Notes: generated from the letters alone by a model not told the origin. Positions 1-10,257 are shown, counted from the stretch's first letter. The stretch: 64,000 bases of DNA from Stenotrophomonas sp. Iso1 (GCF_027497995.1 NZ_JAODBT010000005.1:124001-188000); one strand, 5' to 3'. Translations and numbers: made by a program.

Positions 1-633
1 TTCGCCACGGCAGCGGGAATCTCCGATGAGCCACTGGCCGCACTCCAACTACCTGCCCAGACGCCTGCGCGCACGATTGACCTGCTGCGCATCGACGGCG
101 ACGGCACTGTGCATTGGTGCGCCAATCTGGCCAGCGGCGGCTTCGGCACCGAGGTCACGGTAGAAACCCATGATGGCCTGAAGAAAATGCTCGGCGGCCT
201 GGCGTATGTCATCACCGGCATTTCCCGACTGGGACGGATCGAGCCGATTCGCGCGCGCATTCATGGTGAAGGCTTCCAGTGGGAAGGTGGCTTCATTGCC
301 TTGGGCATTGGTAACGGTCGCCAGGCGGGCGGCGGGCAGGTGCTGTGCCCGGACGCGCTGCTCGATGATGGCCTGCTGGACCTGACCATCGTTCCCGAGC
401 TGTCCGGCGAGGTGATGCCAACCCTCAGCACCTTGTTCAGCGAAGGCAAGCATGCTGCGCTGGAGCAGGTGGCTGAACGCGTCCACCTGCGTGAGCTGTG
501 GATCGAGGCCGAACAACTGATGACCCTGAATCTGGACGGGGAGCCACTGCAGGCACGCCATTTCCATATCCAGTGCGTGGCGGCGCGGGTGCGGATGCAT
601 CTGCCACTGGAAACGCCGCTGCTTAGCGGCTGA
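1..633 (+). CDS. yegS: YegS-like lipid kinase, C-terminal part
   Basis: The reading frame is already open at base 1, so the N-terminal nucleotide-binding half lies outside the window; 210 codons remain. Visible family features are the stretch FATAAGI, the [13 protein letters not shown] segment, and a GNGRQAGGG loop followed by DGLLDL, all typical of diacylglycerol-kinase-like proteins of the YegS/BmrU group. These phosphorylate a lipid such as phosphatidylglycerol at the inner membrane face. The gene ends 183 bases before trpE and is probably unrelated to it. The family is clear; the exact substrate is not known from sequence. Confidence 0.85.
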   Translation, partial: FATAAGISDEPLAALQLPAQTPARTIDLLRIDGDGTVHWCANLASGGFGTEVTVETHDGLKKMLGGLAYVITGISRLGRIEPIRARIHGEGFQWEGGFIALGIGNGRQAGGGQVLCPDALLDDGLLDLTIVPELSGEVMPTLSTLFSEGKHAALEQVAERVHLRELWIEAEQLMTLNLDGEPLQARHFHIQCVAARVRMHLPLETPLLSG

Positions 634-816
634 ATCGTTGCTGCTGCAAGCATTTGCCCATGTTGCAGATGCACATCAATGCAATCTTGCGGTAGAGTTG
701 CGCGGTGCCCAATTTGACGACCAAGCGTTCCCTTTCTTCCGCTCGCCGCTGGTGGCGATGGTGGCCCGTTGCCGTCGTCCATACCGCCACCGTCGTTTCC
801 CGGAAGGAAAGCCGTC

Positions 817-2307
817 TTGATCACGCAAGAGCAGTTCCAGCAGCTGGCCGCTGAAGGCCACAACGCACACCCGCATAATTTTGTACCCGTCGTCCGTGAA
901 GTGCTGTCCGATCTGGACACGCCGCTTTCGGTGTACCTCAAGCTCGCCGACGGCCCTTATACCTATCTGTTCGAATCGGTCGAAGGCGGTGAACGCTTCG
1001 GGCGCTATTCGATCATTGGCCTGCCTGCGCGCCGCATCTACAGCTTCCGTGGACACACGCTGGAAGTCAGCGAGCTGGGCGAAGTGGTCGAGCGCCGTGA
1101 AGTAGCCGATCCGCTGGCCGAAGTGGAAGTGTTGCGCACCCGCTATTCGGTGCCGCAGCTGGAGGGCCTGCCGGGCTTCACCGGCGGCCTGGTCGGCTGG
1201 TTCGGTTTTGAGTGCATCCAGTACATCGAGCCGCACCTGGGCGCAGGCGAAAAGCCTGACGAACTCGGGACGCCGGACATCCTGTTGATGCTCTCTGAAG
1301 AGCTGGCGGTGTTCGACAATCTCAAGGGCCGCCTCTACCTGATCGTGCATGCTGATCCCTCGCAGCCGCAGGCCTGGGCGCGCGCGAACCGCCGTCTGGA
1401 CGAACTCGCGCATCGCCTGCGTCAGGCCGGTGCCGGTTACCCGCAGGCGCAGGTGTCCGATGCCATCGACGAGCAGGATTTCAAGTCGTCTTTCACGCGC
1501 GAGGAATACCACGACGTGGTGCGCAAGGCGCAGGAATACGTGCGTGCCGGCGACATCTTCCAAGTGGTGCCGAGCCAGCGCCTGCGCGTGCCGTTCCGCG
1601 CACGCCCGATTGACGTTTATCGCGCGCTGCGTGCGTTGAATCCGTCGCCTTACATGTATTTCATCGATGTCGGTGGCACTCAGGTGGTGGGTTCATCACC
1701 AGAGATCCTCGCGCGTCTGCGTGATGGTGTGGTCACCGTGCGCCCCATCGCGGGCACTCGCCCGCGCGGTGCAACACCGGAGCTGGACAAGGCATTGGAA
1801 GTCGAGCTGCTGGCTGACCCGAAGGAGCGCGCCGAACACGTGATGCTGATCGACCTCGGCCGCAACGATGTCGGCCGCGTGGCCGAGCCGGGCACGGTCA
1901 AGGTGGGTGAGCAGTTCGTGATTGAACGCTACAGCCACGTCATGCACATCGTCAGCGAAGTCACTGGCACGTTGAAAGCCGGGCTGAGTTACAGCGATGT
2001 ACTGCGTGCCACGTTCCCGGCCGGCACCGTCAGCGGCGCGCCGAAGATCCGCGCGCTGGAAATCATTCGCGAGCTGGAGCCGGTCAAGCGCAATGTCTAT
2101 TCCGGCGCGGTCGGTTACATCGGCTGGCATGGCGATGCCGACACCGCCATTGCGATCCGCACCGCCGTGATCCAGGACGGTTACCTGTACGTGCAGGCCG
2201 GCGGCGGCGTGGTGTATGACTCCGACCCGGATGCCGAATGGCAGGAAACCATGAACAAGGGCCGCGCGCTGTTCCGTGCGGTGGCGCAGGCCGCGAAGGG
2301 CCTGTAA
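817..2307 (+). CDS. trpE: Anthranilate synthase component I
   Basis: This chorismate-binding subunit makes anthranilate from chorismate using ammonia supplied by TrpG, the first step of tryptophan synthesis. The 496-residue product has the usual two parts: an N-terminal regulatory region (including YLFES and GRYSIIG) and a C-terminal chorismate-binding domain with [35 protein letters not shown] and GTVSGAPK. I chose the TTG at 817 because GGAAGGA sits about 8 bases upstream and the protein then begins with ITQEQF, as in xanthomonads. An upstream in-frame ATG at 769 would add 16 poorly conserved residues. A strong terminator follows directly. Confidence 0.96.
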   Translation: MITQEQFQQLAAEGHNAHPHNFVPVVREVLSDLDTPLSVYLKLADGPYTYLFESVEGGERFGRYSIIGLPARRIYSFRGHTLEVSELGEVVERREVADPLAEVEVLRTRYSVPQLEGLPGFTGGLVGWFGFECIQYIEPHLGAGEKPDELGTPDILLMLSEELAVFDNLKGRLYLIVHADPSQPQAWARANRRLDELAHRLRQAGAGYPQAQVSDAIDEQDFKSSFTREEYHDVVRKAQEYVRAGDIFQVVPSQRLRVPFRARPIDVYRALRALNPSPYMYFIDVGGTQVVGSSPEILARLRDGVVTVRPIAGTRPRGATPELDKALEVELLADPKERAEHVMLIDLGRNDVGRVAEPGTVKVGEQFVIERYSHVMHIVSEVTGTLKAGLSYSDVLRATFPAGTVSGAPKIRALEIIRELEPVKRNVYSGAVGYIGWHGDADTAIAIRTAVIQDGYLYVQAGGGVVYDSDPDAEWQETMNKGRALFRAVAQAAKGL

Positions 2308-2309
2308 AT

Positions 2310-2332
2310 CTGGCGTCAACGCCAGTTTTTTT
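2310..2332 (+). terminator. Intrinsic terminator after trpE
   Basis: A perfect 6-bp stem (CTGGCG/CGCCAG) with a TCAA loop is followed by seven T residues, starting three bases after the trpE stop. It should end most trpE transcripts and separate trpE from trpG and the rest of the cluster. Confidence 0.85.
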
Positions 2333-2374
2333 CGACGTACCTGCTGTTTCTCTCACCATGATAAGGAGTGCCGC

Positions 2375-3169
2375 ATGAAGTTGTCCCACATGTTGCTGTG
2401 GTCATCGTTGCTGATTGCCGTTGTTCCGCAGGCGTGGGCGCAGGCCAACTCCATTCCGTCACAGCCGCATCTGCTGGTGAAGGGTGATGCCAGCCGCAAG
2501 GTGATGCCGGACCGCTTCGTGGTGAAGATCGCGCTGGAGTCGGTGGATATGCAGACCGACATCGCCCGGCGCAAGGTCCAGGCCAATGCGGAGCGGACCA
2601 TGGCATTGTTCGCCAAGCACGGCGCCATCGCCGAGACGGTGCGCATGGACAACCTGAGCATCGCGCCATCCACGCGTTACAAGGACGATGAGGATGTGTT
2701 TGAAGGCACTGCCGTCAGCCGCGATCTGGAGGGCGCGTTCGAGAAGCCGGAGCAGTTGCAGGCCTTTCTTGGCGAGCTGAACGCCAGCAAGGAGGTTCAG
2801 GTGCGGACTGCTGCGCCGATCTATTCGGGTGAGTCGCGTCTGCGAGCTGAACTCAAGGCCGAGGCGGCTGCGCAGACGCGCGCATCGGCCAAGGGGCTCG
2901 CGGATGCCTATGGGGCGAAGATCATCGGCCTCTATACGATTTCCGACGTCGCCCCTAGTTTTGCTTACGGTGTACAGGCCGGTAGCTGGCCGAATGCAAA
3001 CAGGGCGGACTCCTTCCTTAGGGAAAGCGATTCGCTGGACCGGGTGCAGGTTAGCGGTAATCGCAATTTTGGTTATGCAGCACCAGCGCCAGGTGAGCAG
3101 CTGATAGCCGGCGCGATCACCTACACCGAAAACGTCTACGCCATATTTCTGATTAGCGATGGAAACTGA
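2375..3169 (+). CDS. SIMPL-domain (DUF541) exported protein
   Basis: A 264-residue protein with a signal peptide at residues 1 to about 25 (MKLSHMLLWSS... ending AQA), so it is likely periplasmic. The rest looks like one SIMPL/DUF541 domain: a GDASRKVMPD start, a central region of alternating strands, and conserved RRKVQAN and AEAAAQTRASAKGLADAYG helices, as in E. coli YggE. Members have been linked to oxidative stress, but no activity is established. AAGGAG lies 7 bases before the chosen ATG. It sits between trpE and trpG, only 3 bases before trpG, and so is probably cotranscribed with the downstream trp genes. Confidence 0.85.
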   Translation: MKLSHMLLWSSLLIAVVPQAWAQANSIPSQPHLLVKGDASRKVMPDRFVVKIALESVDMQTDIARRKVQANAERTMALFAKHGAIAETVRMDNLSIAPSTRYKDDEDVFEGTAVSRDLEGAFEKPEQLQAFLGELNASKEVQVRTAAPIYSGESRLRAELKAEAAAQTRASAKGLADAYGAKIIGLYTISDVAPSFAYGVQAGSWPNANRADSFLRESDSLDRVQVSGNRNFGYAAPAPGEQLIAGAITYTENVYAIFLISDGN

Positions 3170-3172
3170 ATC

Positions 3173-3757
3173 ATGCTGTTGATGATCGACAACTACGACA
3201 GCTTCACCTTCAACCTCGTGCAGTACCTGCAGATGCTGGGCGCCGAGGTGAAGGTGGTGCGCAACGATGCAATGAGCGTCGACGAGATTGCTGCGCTCAA
3301 GCCTTCGCATATCGTGGTTTCGCCCGGCCCGAAGACGCCGAACGAAGCCGGTGTGTCGTTGGAAGTCATCCGCCAACTGGGCCCGACGATCCCACTGTTC
3401 GGCGTGTGCCTCGGCCACCAGAGTATTGGTCAGGTATACGGCGGTGACGTGATCCGCGCCAGCAACATCATGCATGGCAAAACCTCGCCGATCCGGCATG
3501 AAGGCAAGGGTGTTTTCGCCGGGTTGCCGGACCGCTACGACGCCACCCGCTATCACTCGTTGGTGGTGGACAAGGCCACCTTGCCGGCCGAACTTGAAAT
3601 CACCGCATGGACTGAAAATCCCGATGGTTCGATGGAAGAAATCATGGGCCTGCGCCACCGCCAGCATCCGGTGGAGGGCGTGCAGTTTCATCCCGAATCC
3701 ATCCTCACGCAGCACGGCTACGCGCTGATGAAGAACTTCCTGGAGCGGACGTGCTGA
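3173..3757 (+). CDS. trpG: Anthranilate synthase component II (glutamine amidotransferase)
   Basis: This 194-residue class-I glutamine amidotransferase releases ammonia from glutamine for TrpE. The oxyanion segment [11 protein letters not shown], the nucleophile elbow GVCLGHQ with the catalytic Cys, and the His-Glu pair in QFHPES are all present. It overlaps the next gene (LysE-type exporter) by 7 bases. The related PabA cannot be excluded from sequence alone, because one subunit often serves both enzymes, but position next to trpD and trpC favours TrpG. Confidence 0.95.
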   Translation: MLLMIDNYDSFTFNLVQYLQMLGAEVKVVRNDAMSVDEIAALKPSHIVVSPGPKTPNEAGVSLEVIRQLGPTIPLFGVCLGHQSIGQVYGGDVIRASNIMHGKTSPIRHEGKGVFAGLPDRYDATRYHSLVVDKATLPAELEITAWTENPDGSMEEIMGLRHRQHPVEGVQFHPESILTQHGYALMKNFLERTC

Positions 3758-4404
3758 TCGAGCCGTCGCAATTGCTGTTGTTCATGCTTGCCGGCTGGGT
3801 GCTGAACCTGACGCCCGGGCCAGACGTGCTGTACATCATCAGCCGCTCGTTGCGGGGCGGGCGTCGCGCTGGCGTTGCCGCAGTTGCCGGCATCAGCGCC
3901 GGCTGTCTGGTGCATGTTGCATTGGCTTCGCTGGGGCTGGGTATGTTGCTGGCCACGTCGGCGACGCTGTTCACCGCGATCAAGTGGATCGGCGCGGCTT
4001 ACCTGTTGTGGGTGGGCGTGCGCCTGCTGCGCAATCCTGGCGTGCCGGCCGCGTTGCAGGACGGTGTTGATGCCGCCAACAGCCCGGCCGGAACGGGTTG
4101 GCAGGTATTTGCCGGTGGCTTCCTGACCAACGTGTTGAACCCGAAAGTGGTGTTGTTCTTTCTCGCCTTCCTGCCGCAGTTCATTGCGCCGTCGGTGCAG
4201 AACAAGGCGCTGGCGTTCGCGCTGCTGGGTATCGTATTCACCATCAATGCCTTGCCGGTCAATGCGATCTACGTGTTGCTGGCTGATCGCATGCGCAGCA
4301 GCCGGTGGGCCGCACGCGGCATGCAATGGCTCGATCGTGTCGCCGGTGTGTTGTTCATCGGTTTCGGCCTGCGTCTGGCGCTGACCGCGAGGGCGGTGCC
4401 ATGA
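3751..4404 (+). CDS. LysE/RhtB-family amino acid exporter
   Basis: A 217-residue polytopic membrane protein with about six hydrophobic segments. The N-terminal sequence [24 protein letters not shown] is the LysE/RhtB family signature, and [15 protein letters not shown] is the second conserved block. Family members export amino acids such as lysine, threonine or homoserine. The GTG start at 3751 overlaps the end of trpG, and its stop overlaps the next ATG, so it is translationally coupled within the trp cluster. Export of an aromatic amino acid or intermediate is a guess from context only. Confidence 0.88.
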   Translation: MLIEPSQLLLFMLAGWVLNLTPGPDVLYIISRSLRGGRRAGVAAVAGISAGCLVHVALASLGLGMLLATSATLFTAIKWIGAAYLLWVGVRLLRNPGVPAALQDGVDAANSPAGTGWQVFAGGFLTNVLNPKVVLFFLAFLPQFIAPSVQNKALAFALLGIVFTINALPVNAIYVLLADRMRSSRWAARGMQWLDRVAGVLFIGFGLRLALTARAVP

Positions 4405-4913
4405 GTCATGCTGATCTGCGTCTGTTCGTGGTGATGCTTGGTGGTCGCCACGCGCGTGCCAATACCGAAGTGCACGACGTGGTGTTCGCGGTGGCGCCCA
4501 GCATCGAACAGACCTACGCGCAGCTGCGCCAGCAGTGGTTTGGTGAAGCGGCGGGGTTGCACCTGGATTCGTGGATGACCGTTGATGGCGTCGAGCAGTG
4601 GCAGGTGCGTATGTCCGATGCCGTACCGGCGGACGGTTCGCCCACGCTGTATTTCGTCAACCTTGGCGGTTACGTGCCCGGTGCGTTCGGCGAAGACCAC
4701 CGCTATCTGCTGGTGGTCGCCGACGATGCTGTCGAGGCCAAGCGCAAGGCGCTGCAGCAGGCACAGGCGGAGTGGGTCAAGCCGCACCGTGATGCGCTGC
4801 TGGAGGTGGACAGTTGTCTGCCTCTCGGCCCCATCGGCGGCTTACATGTGCAACTGATCCCCGGTACGCACGCTGGCGTCAGCAGCCAGAGCGACTACAT
4901 CGTTATTTCCTGA
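4401..4913 (+). CDS. DUF1543-domain protein
   Basis: A 170-residue soluble protein beginning with RLFVVMLGGRHARANTEVHDVVFAV and containing HLDSWMTVDGV, both characteristic of DUF1543. No catalytic function is known for the family. It starts in the ATGA overlap with the LysE-type gene and lies 15 bases before trpD, so it belongs to the same transcription unit. No signal peptide or membrane segment is apparent. ATG 4401 is preferred over upstream in-frame codons, which lie inside the exporter gene. Confidence 0.8.
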   Translation: MSHADLRLFVVMLGGRHARANTEVHDVVFAVAPSIEQTYAQLRQQWFGEAAGLHLDSWMTVDGVEQWQVRMSDAVPADGSPTLYFVNLGGYVPGAFGEDHRYLLVVADDAVEAKRKALQQAQAEWVKPHRDALLEVDSCLPLGPIGGLHVQLIPGTHAGVSSQSDYIVIS

Positions 4914-4928
4914 GTTATCGGAGTTGTC

Positions 4929-5966
4929 ATGACCATCACCGCGCAGGAAGCCCTGCAACGCACCATCGAACACCGCGAAATCTTCTTCGACGAGATGGTC
5001 GATCTGATGCGGCAGATCATGCGTGGCGAAGTCTCGCCGACCATGACTGCTGCCATCCTCACCGGCCTGCGGGTGAAGAAGGAAACCGTTGGTGAGATCG
5101 CTGGTGCGGCCACGGTGATGCGCGAGTTTGCATTGCCGGTTGCCGTTGCCGACAAGACGCATCTGGTTGATATCGTCGGTACCGGTGGCGATGGCTCGCA
5201 TACCTTCAACATCTCTACCTGCTCGATGTTCGTGGTGGCCGCGGCGGGTGCCAAGGTGGCCAAGCACGGCAACCGCAGTGTGTCGTCGAAGTCCGGCAGT
5301 GCCGATGCGGTGGAAGCGCTGGGTGCGGCGATCGAATTGAACCCGACGCAGGTGGCGCAGGTCATCGAGCAGACGGGGATTGGCTTCATGTTCGCGCCGA
5401 TGCATCACCCGGCAATGAAGGTGGTGGCCCCTGTGCGTCGCGAAATGGGCGTGCGCACCATCTTCAACATCCTTGGCCCGCTGACCAACCCAGTTGGTGC
5501 CACCAACATCCTGATGGGCGTGTTCCACCCGGACCTGGTCGGCATCCAGGCGCGCGTGCTGCGTGAGCTGGGCGCCGAGCGTGCGCTGGTGGTGTGGGGC
5601 CGCGACAACATGGATGAGATATCGCTCGGCGCCGGCACCCTGGTGGGTGAGCTGCGCGACGGCAAGGTGCGTGAGTACGAAATCCATCCGGAGGATTTCG
5701 GCATTGCCATGTCCGCCAGCCGCAACCTCAAAGTCGCCAACCCGGAAGAGTCCATCGCCATGCTGCGCGGCGTGCTCGACAATGTGCCGGGCCCGGCAAA
5801 CGATATCGTCGCGCTCAACGCCGGTGCCGCGCTGTACGTTGCAGGTGTTGCCGACAGCATCGCAGACGGCCTGGTACGCGCCCGCGCGGTCATCGCCGAC
5901 GGCAGCGCCCGTGCCCGCATGGAGCAGTACGTCGTCGCCAGCCGTGCGCTGGCGGCGGCCGTTTAG
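4929..5966 (+). CDS. trpD: Anthranilate phosphoribosyltransferase
   Basis: Transfers the phosphoribosyl group of PRPP to anthranilate, the second tryptophan-specific step. The 345-residue protein has the family landmarks: the PRPP loop [35 protein letters not shown] for metal and anthranilate binding, and FAPMHHPAM followed by [22 protein letters not shown] precedes the ATG. It is followed after 55 bases by trpC, giving the trpG-...-trpD-trpC order. Confidence 0.97.
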   Translation: MTITAQEALQRTIEHREIFFDEMVDLMRQIMRGEVSPTMTAAILTGLRVKKETVGEIAGAATVMREFALPVAVADKTHLVDIVGTGGDGSHTFNISTCSMFVVAAAGAKVAKHGNRSVSSKSGSADAVEALGAAIELNPTQVAQVIEQTGIGFMFAPMHHPAMKVVAPVRREMGVRTIFNILGPLTNPVGATNILMGVFHPDLVGIQARVLRELGAERALVVWGRDNMDEISLGAGTLVGELRDGKVREYEIHPEDFGIAMSASRNLKVANPEESIAMLRGVLDNVPGPANDIVALNAGAALYVAGVADSIADGLVRARAVIADGSARARMEQYVVASRALAAAV

Positions 5967-6021
5967 CCGTTCACTCCCGATCACCCGCGCCCGCAACGCC
6001 CGTCTTCCAGGAAGCAGAACC

Positions 6022-6816
6022 ATGAGTGACATCCTCAACGCCATCCTCGCTCGCAAGTCGCAGGAGGTGGCCGAGCGCAGCGCCCGCGTGCCGTTGGCCG
6101 AGCTGAAGGCGCGCGTGGCCGATGCCTCGCCGGTGCGCGGCTTTGCCAATGCACTGCAGGCGGCCATCGCCAATGGCGACCCGGCGGTGATCGCCGAGAT
6201 CAAGAAGGCCAGTCCGTCCAAAGGCGTGATCCGCCCGGACTTCCGTCCGGCCGAGATTGCGGTGAGCTACGAATTCGGCGGCGCCAGCTGCCTGTCGGTG
6301 CTGACCGATGTGGATTTCTTCCAGGGCGCCGACGCCTATCTGCAGGAAGCTCGCGAGGCGTGCACGCTGCCGGTGCTGCGCAAGGATTTCGTCATCGACC
6401 CGTACCAGGTGGTCGAGGCGCGCGTGCTGGGTGCGGACTGCGTCCTGCTGATCGTCTCGGCGCTGGACGACCGCCAACTGGCCGAACTGTCTGACCTGGC
6501 CATGCAGCTGGGCATGGACGTGCTGGTGGAAGTGCACGACATCGACGAGCTGGAGCGCGCCATCCAGGTGCCGGTGCCGCTGGTGGGCATCAACAACCGC
6601 AATCTGCGCACCTTCGAGGTCTCGCTGGACACCACGTTGGCGATGAAGGACGCGGTGCCGCGAGACCGCCTGCTGGTCACCGAAAGCGGCATTCTCGGCC
6701 CGGCCGACGTCAAGGTCATGCGCGACGCCGGGGTCAATGCGTTCCTGGTGGGTGAGGCTTTCATGCGCGTGGAAGAGCCAGGCGAGGGTCTGCGTCAGCT
6801 ATTCTTTACTGCATGA
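6022..6816 (+). CDS. trpC: Indole-3-glycerol-phosphate synthase
   Basis: Closes the ring of carboxyphenylamino-deoxyribulose phosphate to indole-3-glycerol phosphate. The 264-residue TIM barrel shows the IGPS signatures [16 protein letters not shown] near the N-terminus, [33 protein letters not shown] and TESGI. It is monofunctional; no TrpF domain follows. The start at 6022 follows GGAAG. The last 4 bases overlap the HAD phosphatase gene. Confidence 0.97.
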   Translation: MSDILNAILARKSQEVAERSARVPLAELKARVADASPVRGFANALQAAIANGDPAVIAEIKKASPSKGVIRPDFRPAEIAVSYEFGGASCLSVLTDVDFFQGADAYLQEAREACTLPVLRKDFVIDPYQVVEARVLGADCVLLIVSALDDRQLAELSDLAMQLGMDVLVEVHDIDELERAIQVPVPLVGINNRNLRTFEVSLDTTLAMKDAVPRDRLLVTESGILGPADVKVMRDAGVNAFLVGEAFMRVEEPGEGLRQLFFTA

Positions 6817-7532
6817 CCAATTCTTACCCCGTTCCCCGGGACGACGCGCAGCTGGTCGTCTTCGATTTCGACCACACCCTGTACGACGGCGATTCGGGCA
6901 GTCACCTGTTCGCTTGGTTGATCAAGCGCAATCCCCTGCGGATATTGGCGGCGCTGCTCATCACCCCGTTGTTCGGGCCGCTGGTGGCGATGTTGCCCAC
7001 CCGCCGTTTCGGTATTTCCGGCTACGTGTGGATCGCCACTTTCGGCCTGCATAAGGCACGTGAGTTCAACAGCATCATCGACCAGTACGTGCTCAGGCAC
7101 GAGTCGGAAATCCGCAGCAAGCTGTTGCCGCATGCGTTGGATGTGTTCGCCGCGCATCGCAAGGCCGGCGACCGGGTGGTCGTGGCTACCGGCGCACCGC
7201 CGGAACTGGCCCGTGCCATCCTGGCTTTTGTCGCCCACCAAGGCGTGCCGGTGATTGGCAGTGAAGTCGGCCCGCGTCTGGGTGCGGTGGGCGCCACCCG
7301 TCACTGCCACAACGAAGAGAAAATGCGCATGTTGCGCGAGCGGGGCTATGGCGACATTGCCATCGCCTATTCCGACAGTACCGCCGACCTGCCGTTGCTC
7401 AAGGCGGCCAAGGCGCCGGTGGTGGTCAACCCCAAACGCTCACGCGTGGAGTACTTCGGCAAAGTCCTGCCGGCCGGCACGCCGATCCTCAACTGGGGCT
7501 GCGTCGACCGCGGCGGCAATCCGCTGCCCTGA
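6813..7532 (+). CDS. HAD-IB family phosphatase
   Basis: A 239-residue member of haloacid dehalogenase subfamily IB. Motif I is [12 protein letters not shown] with the nucleophilic and acid/base aspartates, motif II is VVVATGAP, and motif III/IV is [13 protein letters not shown]. The cap region contains a hydrophobic stretch ([17 protein letters not shown]) that may sit against or in the membrane. Start overlaps the trpC stop (ATGA), so the two are translationally coupled. The substrate is unknown; related enzymes dephosphorylate phosphoserine or lipid phosphates. Confidence 0.85.
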   Translation: MTNSYPVPRDDAQLVVFDFDHTLYDGDSGSHLFAWLIKRNPLRILAALLITPLFGPLVAMLPTRRFGISGYVWIATFGLHKAREFNSIIDQYVLRHESEIRSKLLPHALDVFAAHRKAGDRVVVATGAPPELARAILAFVAHQGVPVIGSEVGPRLGAVGATRHCHNEEKMRMLRERGYGDIAIAYSDSTADLPLLKAAKAPVVVNPKRSRVEYFGKVLPAGTPILNWGCVDRGGNPLP

Positions 7533-7558
7533 CACAAAACAGGAAGATCCCGGCTTCT

Positions 7559-7603
7559 CTTCTCCCGCATGCGGGAGAAGGCGCCCGGAGGGCGGATGAG
7601 GGG
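7559..7603 (+). repeat. Dispersed palindromic repeat, type A, copy 1
   Basis: A perfect 22-base palindrome (CTTCTCCCGCA and its complement) is followed by GGCGCCCGGAGGGCGGATGAGG. Near-identical copies lie at 33823-33867 (inverted) and 33981-34025, with a diverged copy near 47077-47201. It lies between the convergent HAD phosphatase and TauE-like genes, where it could also act as a hairpin in either transcript. Confidence 0.8.
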
Positions 7604-7654
7604 GGCGTTTGACGTTTGCCTGATTACCGCAGGAACCAACGCAAGCCCCCGCGC

Positions 7655-8416
7655 TCACCCCGCGCGCAACTTCAGCAGCGCAGTGCCGATCTGGAACACG
7701 CTGATCGACAGCACCAGCACGCCCACCGCGATCAGCACCCAGCGCTCCTTAACGCGCTTGACCAGTAGTGCCGCCACTGGCGCGGCCATCATGCCGCCGA
7801 CCAGCAGGCCGGCGACGATGGACAGGTGCTGCAGGCCCATCGAAAGCAGAAACGTGGCTGAAATCGACAGCGTCACCACGAACTCGGCCGCATTGACCGA
7901 GCCAATGGTGGTCCGTGCCTGGCCACCACGGGCCAACAGAGTGGAGGTCGCCACCGGCCCCCAGCCGCCGCCACCACTGGCGTCCAGCAAGCCGGCAAAG
8001 AAGCCCAGCAGCGGCACCCGCTTCACTTCCTGCCGTGAGGCGAACCGGCCTGCAGCGCGGGCGAGGATGAAGATCGCCAGCACGAACAGATACAGATAGA
8101 TGAAAGGCCGCACGACGTCGCCCGGCAACTGGGTCAGCGCATAAGCGCCTATCGCGCCGCCTATCGCGCCGGGAATGGCCAGGCGAAGGAACAAGCGTTT
8201 GTCGACATTGCCAGCCACCAGGTGAGATACGCCCGACGCGCCGGTAGTGAACACCTCAGCGGTATGGATGCTGGCGCTGACCGCCGCGGGCGGCAGGCCC
8301 ATGCTGAGCAGCACCGAGGACGAAATGAGCCCGAACGCCATCCCCAGTGCGCCATCCACCAGCTGCGCACCCAAGCCGATCAGGATGAACCAGTAAAATT
8401 CATTGCCAAATTCCAT
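7655..8416 (-). CDS. TauE/SafE-family membrane permease
   Basis: A 253-residue integral membrane protein with about seven or eight hydrophobic segments. The N-terminal GAQLVDGALGMAFGLISS and the repeat-like FAGLLDASGGGGWGPVATS are the paired motifs of the sulfite exporter TauE/SafE (DUF81) family, which moves sulfur-containing or organic anions. The start ATG at 8416 gives a sensible amphipathic N-terminus. There is no cotranscribed sulfur gene nearby, so the substrate is open. Confidence 0.85.
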   Translation of the reverse strand: MEFGNEFYWFILIGLGAQLVDGALGMAFGLISSSVLLSMGLPPAAVSASIHTAEVFTTGASGVSHLVAGNVDKRLFLRLAIPGAIGGAIGAYALTQLPGDVVRPFIYLYLFVLAIFILARAAGRFASRQEVKRVPLLGFFAGLLDASGGGGWGPVATSTLLARGGQARTTIGSVNAAEFVVTLSISATFLLSMGLQHLSIVAGLLVGGMMAAPVAALLVKRVKERWVLIAVGVLVLSISVFQIGTALLKLRAG

Positions 8417-8578
8417 GCGCGCAGCCTGCGGGCAGGGCGCAGCGGGGTCAAGGCGGCCCCCCCGAACCGGCCAAGTGTGATGACCAAAGCCGCAATGCGG
8501 CAGGGTTTCCGCTATACCCCGGTACAGCGGGCTGCCGCTTGCAGCTTCAACCCTCCGGGGAATCGCCGTGCGCTTGAA

Positions 8579-9268
8579 TCAGCGCGTTCCGTACAGAACC
8601 ACGGTCTTGCCGCGGGCATGCAGGATGCCGTCCACCTGCAGCTTCTTCAGCACACGGCCGGCCATTTCGCGCGAACAACCCACCAAGCGGGCGATTTCCT
8701 GGCGGGAAACGCGCAACTGGGTGCCCTGCGGGTGGCTCATCGACTCCGGCTCTTTGGCCAGGTCATGCAGGGTGCGGATGATGCGGTCGGTCACGTCCAG
8801 GAAGGCCAGGCGGCTGGCCTTGCGGCTGGTGTGCAGCAGGCGCCGGGAAATCTGGGAGCCGATGGCGTACAGCAGCTTCGGAGCGTCTACCGACAGCGGC
8901 CCCAGGAACAGCTGGTGCAGCCGCTCGTAGCTGATTTCGGCCAGCTCACACGGCGTCCGGGTGCGCAGGATGACTTCACGTTTTTCAGACTCGATGAACA
9001 GGCCCATTTCGCCGACGAACTCGCCAGAACCGAAGTAGCCCAGCACAAGTTCGCGGTCGTCATCTTCCTCGGCGATGATGCTGACCGAGCCGCTGATCAC
9101 GTAATACATGGTCCCGGCGGGGTCGCCAGGGCGAAACACGTCCGTCCGGGCGGGGTAGCGCCGGCGGTGGCTGTGGGCCAGAAAGCGGTCGATGGTGGCT
9201 ATATCCAGAGCCAGCGGACTGGAGGCGAGTCGCACGTTGGACACTGTGTTGGCGTTCCCTGAGCTCAT
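8579..9268 (-). CDS. clp: CRP-like global regulator Clp
   Basis: A 229-residue CRP/FNR-type transcription factor. The cyclic-nucleotide-binding fold includes DVFRPGDPAGTMYYVISGSVSI and GEFVGEMGLF; the C-terminal helix-turn-helix is RVSRQEIARLVGCSREMAGRVLKKL. The sequence closely follows Xanthomonas Clp as I remember it, a c-di-GMP-sensing activator of virulence and exopolysaccharide genes. I take the ATG at 9268 because the Xanthomonas protein also starts MS-GN; an in-frame GTG at 9280 would add four residues. No clear ribosome site decides between them. Divergent from speD, 152 bases apart. Confidence 0.93.
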   Translation of the reverse strand: MSSGNANTVSNVRLASSPLALDIATIDRFLAHSHRRRYPARTDVFRPGDPAGTMYYVISGSVSIIAEEDDDRELVLGYFGSGEFVGEMGLFIESEKREVILRTRTPCELAEISYERLHQLFLGPLSVDAPKLLYAIGSQISRRLLHTSRKASRLAFLDVTDRIIRTLHDLAKEPESMSHPQGTQLRVSRQEIARLVGCSREMAGRVLKKLQVDGILHARGKTVVLYGTR

Positions 9269-9420
9269 GATGGCGTTCACATAAAGAATGAACTTGCTTA
9301 ACGGGCAAGCTTAACGAGACCAATCATAAGCGGCAAACCCGGTTGACGGGGGACACGTTTCACAGGGGGACACTTTGCCCCATACTTCCCCCTTTCCCAC
9401 CATCTACAGGATCGACCGCC

Positions 9421-10215
9421 GTGGTCAAGCCGTTGCCTCGCCTGAGGTTGCAAGGATTCAACAACCTCACCAAGGCCTTGAGCTTCAACATCTATGACGT
9501 CTGCTATGCGCGTACAGAAGAAGAGCGCCAGCGTTATATCGAGTACATCGACGAAGAGTACAACGCCGATCGTCTCACGCAGATTCTCACTGATGTGGCC
9601 GAGATCATCGGCGCCAACATCCTGAACATCGCGCGTCAGGACTACGATCCTCAAGGTGCGTCGGTCACAATTCTCATTTCCGAGGAGCCGGTGATCGACA
9701 AGAAGGCTGCGGGCAAGGAGTTGATCTCCGACGCCGTGGTCGCCCACATGGACAAGTCGCACATCACGGTGCACACCTACCCGGAGACCCATCCCCAGGA
9801 AGGTATCGCAACGTTCCGTGCCGACATCGACGTGGCCACCTGTGGCGTCATCTCGCCGCTGAAAGCGCTGAACTACCTGATCGAGAGTCTGGAATCGGAC
9901 ATCGTGATCATGGACTACCGCGTGCGTGGTTTTACTCGTGATGTGAAGGGCAAAAAGCATTACATCGATCACAAGATCAACTCGATCCAGAACTTCCTGG
10001 CCAAGAACATCAAGTCGCGTTACGAGATGTTCGACGTCAACGTCTATCAGGAAAATATCTTCCACACGAAGATGCACCTGAAAGACTTCGACCTGGACCA
10101 GTACCTGTTTGAAGAGAAGGCAAAGAACCTTTCCTTCAAGGAGCGTATGAAGATCGAAGCACTGCTGCGCCGTGAGATTGAAGAGCTGTTCCACGGCCGC
10201 AACCTGGCCGAGTAA
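9421..10215 (+). CDS. speD: S-adenosylmethionine decarboxylase proenzyme
   Basis: Makes decarboxylated AdoMet, the aminopropyl donor for spermidine. The 264-residue protein matches the long gammaproteobacterial form: [17 protein letters not shown] at the N-terminus and a Lys-Ser self-cleavage site in [12 protein letters not shown], where the serine becomes the pyruvoyl cofactor; [13 protein letters not shown] follows. I chose the GTG at 9421 because family homology begins right after it; upstream in-frame codons are not conserved. No speE is adjacent. A 29-base GC-rich hairpin follows at 10223-10251. Confidence 0.95.
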   Translation: MVKPLPRLRLQGFNNLTKALSFNIYDVCYARTEEERQRYIEYIDEEYNADRLTQILTDVAEIIGANILNIARQDYDPQGASVTILISEEPVIDKKAAGKELISDAVVAHMDKSHITVHTYPETHPQEGIATFRADIDVATCGVISPLKALNYLIESLESDIVIMDYRVRGFTRDVKGKKHYIDHKINSIQNFLAKNIKSRYEMFDVNVYQENIFHTKMHLKDFDLDQYLFEEKAKNLSFKERMKIEALLRREIEELFHGRNLAE

Positions 10216-10222
10216 GCATCAA

Positions 10223-10251
10223 CACGGCGGCGGGCCTGGCCCGCTGTCGTG
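10223..10251 (+). other. GC-rich hairpin after speD
   Basis: CACGGCGGCGGGCC can pair with GGCCCGCTGTCGTG with only two weak positions, but no T run follows, so it is not a canonical intrinsic terminator. It may protect the speD 3' end or be part of the leader RNA of the downstream guanidinium exporter. Confidence 0.5.
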
Positions 10252-10257
10252 ACAACA

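Noticed and set aside
634-816. Possible trp leader peptide or attenuator before trpE
   Set aside because: No short frame with clustered tryptophan codons and no terminator-antiterminator pair could be made out; the 183 bases look like an ordinary leader.
676-1563. Long open frame antisense to trpE
   Set aside because: It is a by-product of GC-rich third positions: no ribosome site, unlikely composition (Arg/His/Gln-rich), and the sense strand carries a well-conserved gene.
2459-3715. 418-codon antisense frame across the SIMPL gene and trpG
   Set aside because: Covers two clearly coding plus-strand genes and shows no recognisable domain; the same applies to the other long frames antisense to purD, purH, the MFS genes and accC.
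7559-7603. CRISPR repeat or insertion-sequence end
   Set aside because: Palindromes are single or paired, not in a regularly spaced array, and no transposase or cas gene is nearby. They fit REP-like intergenic elements better.
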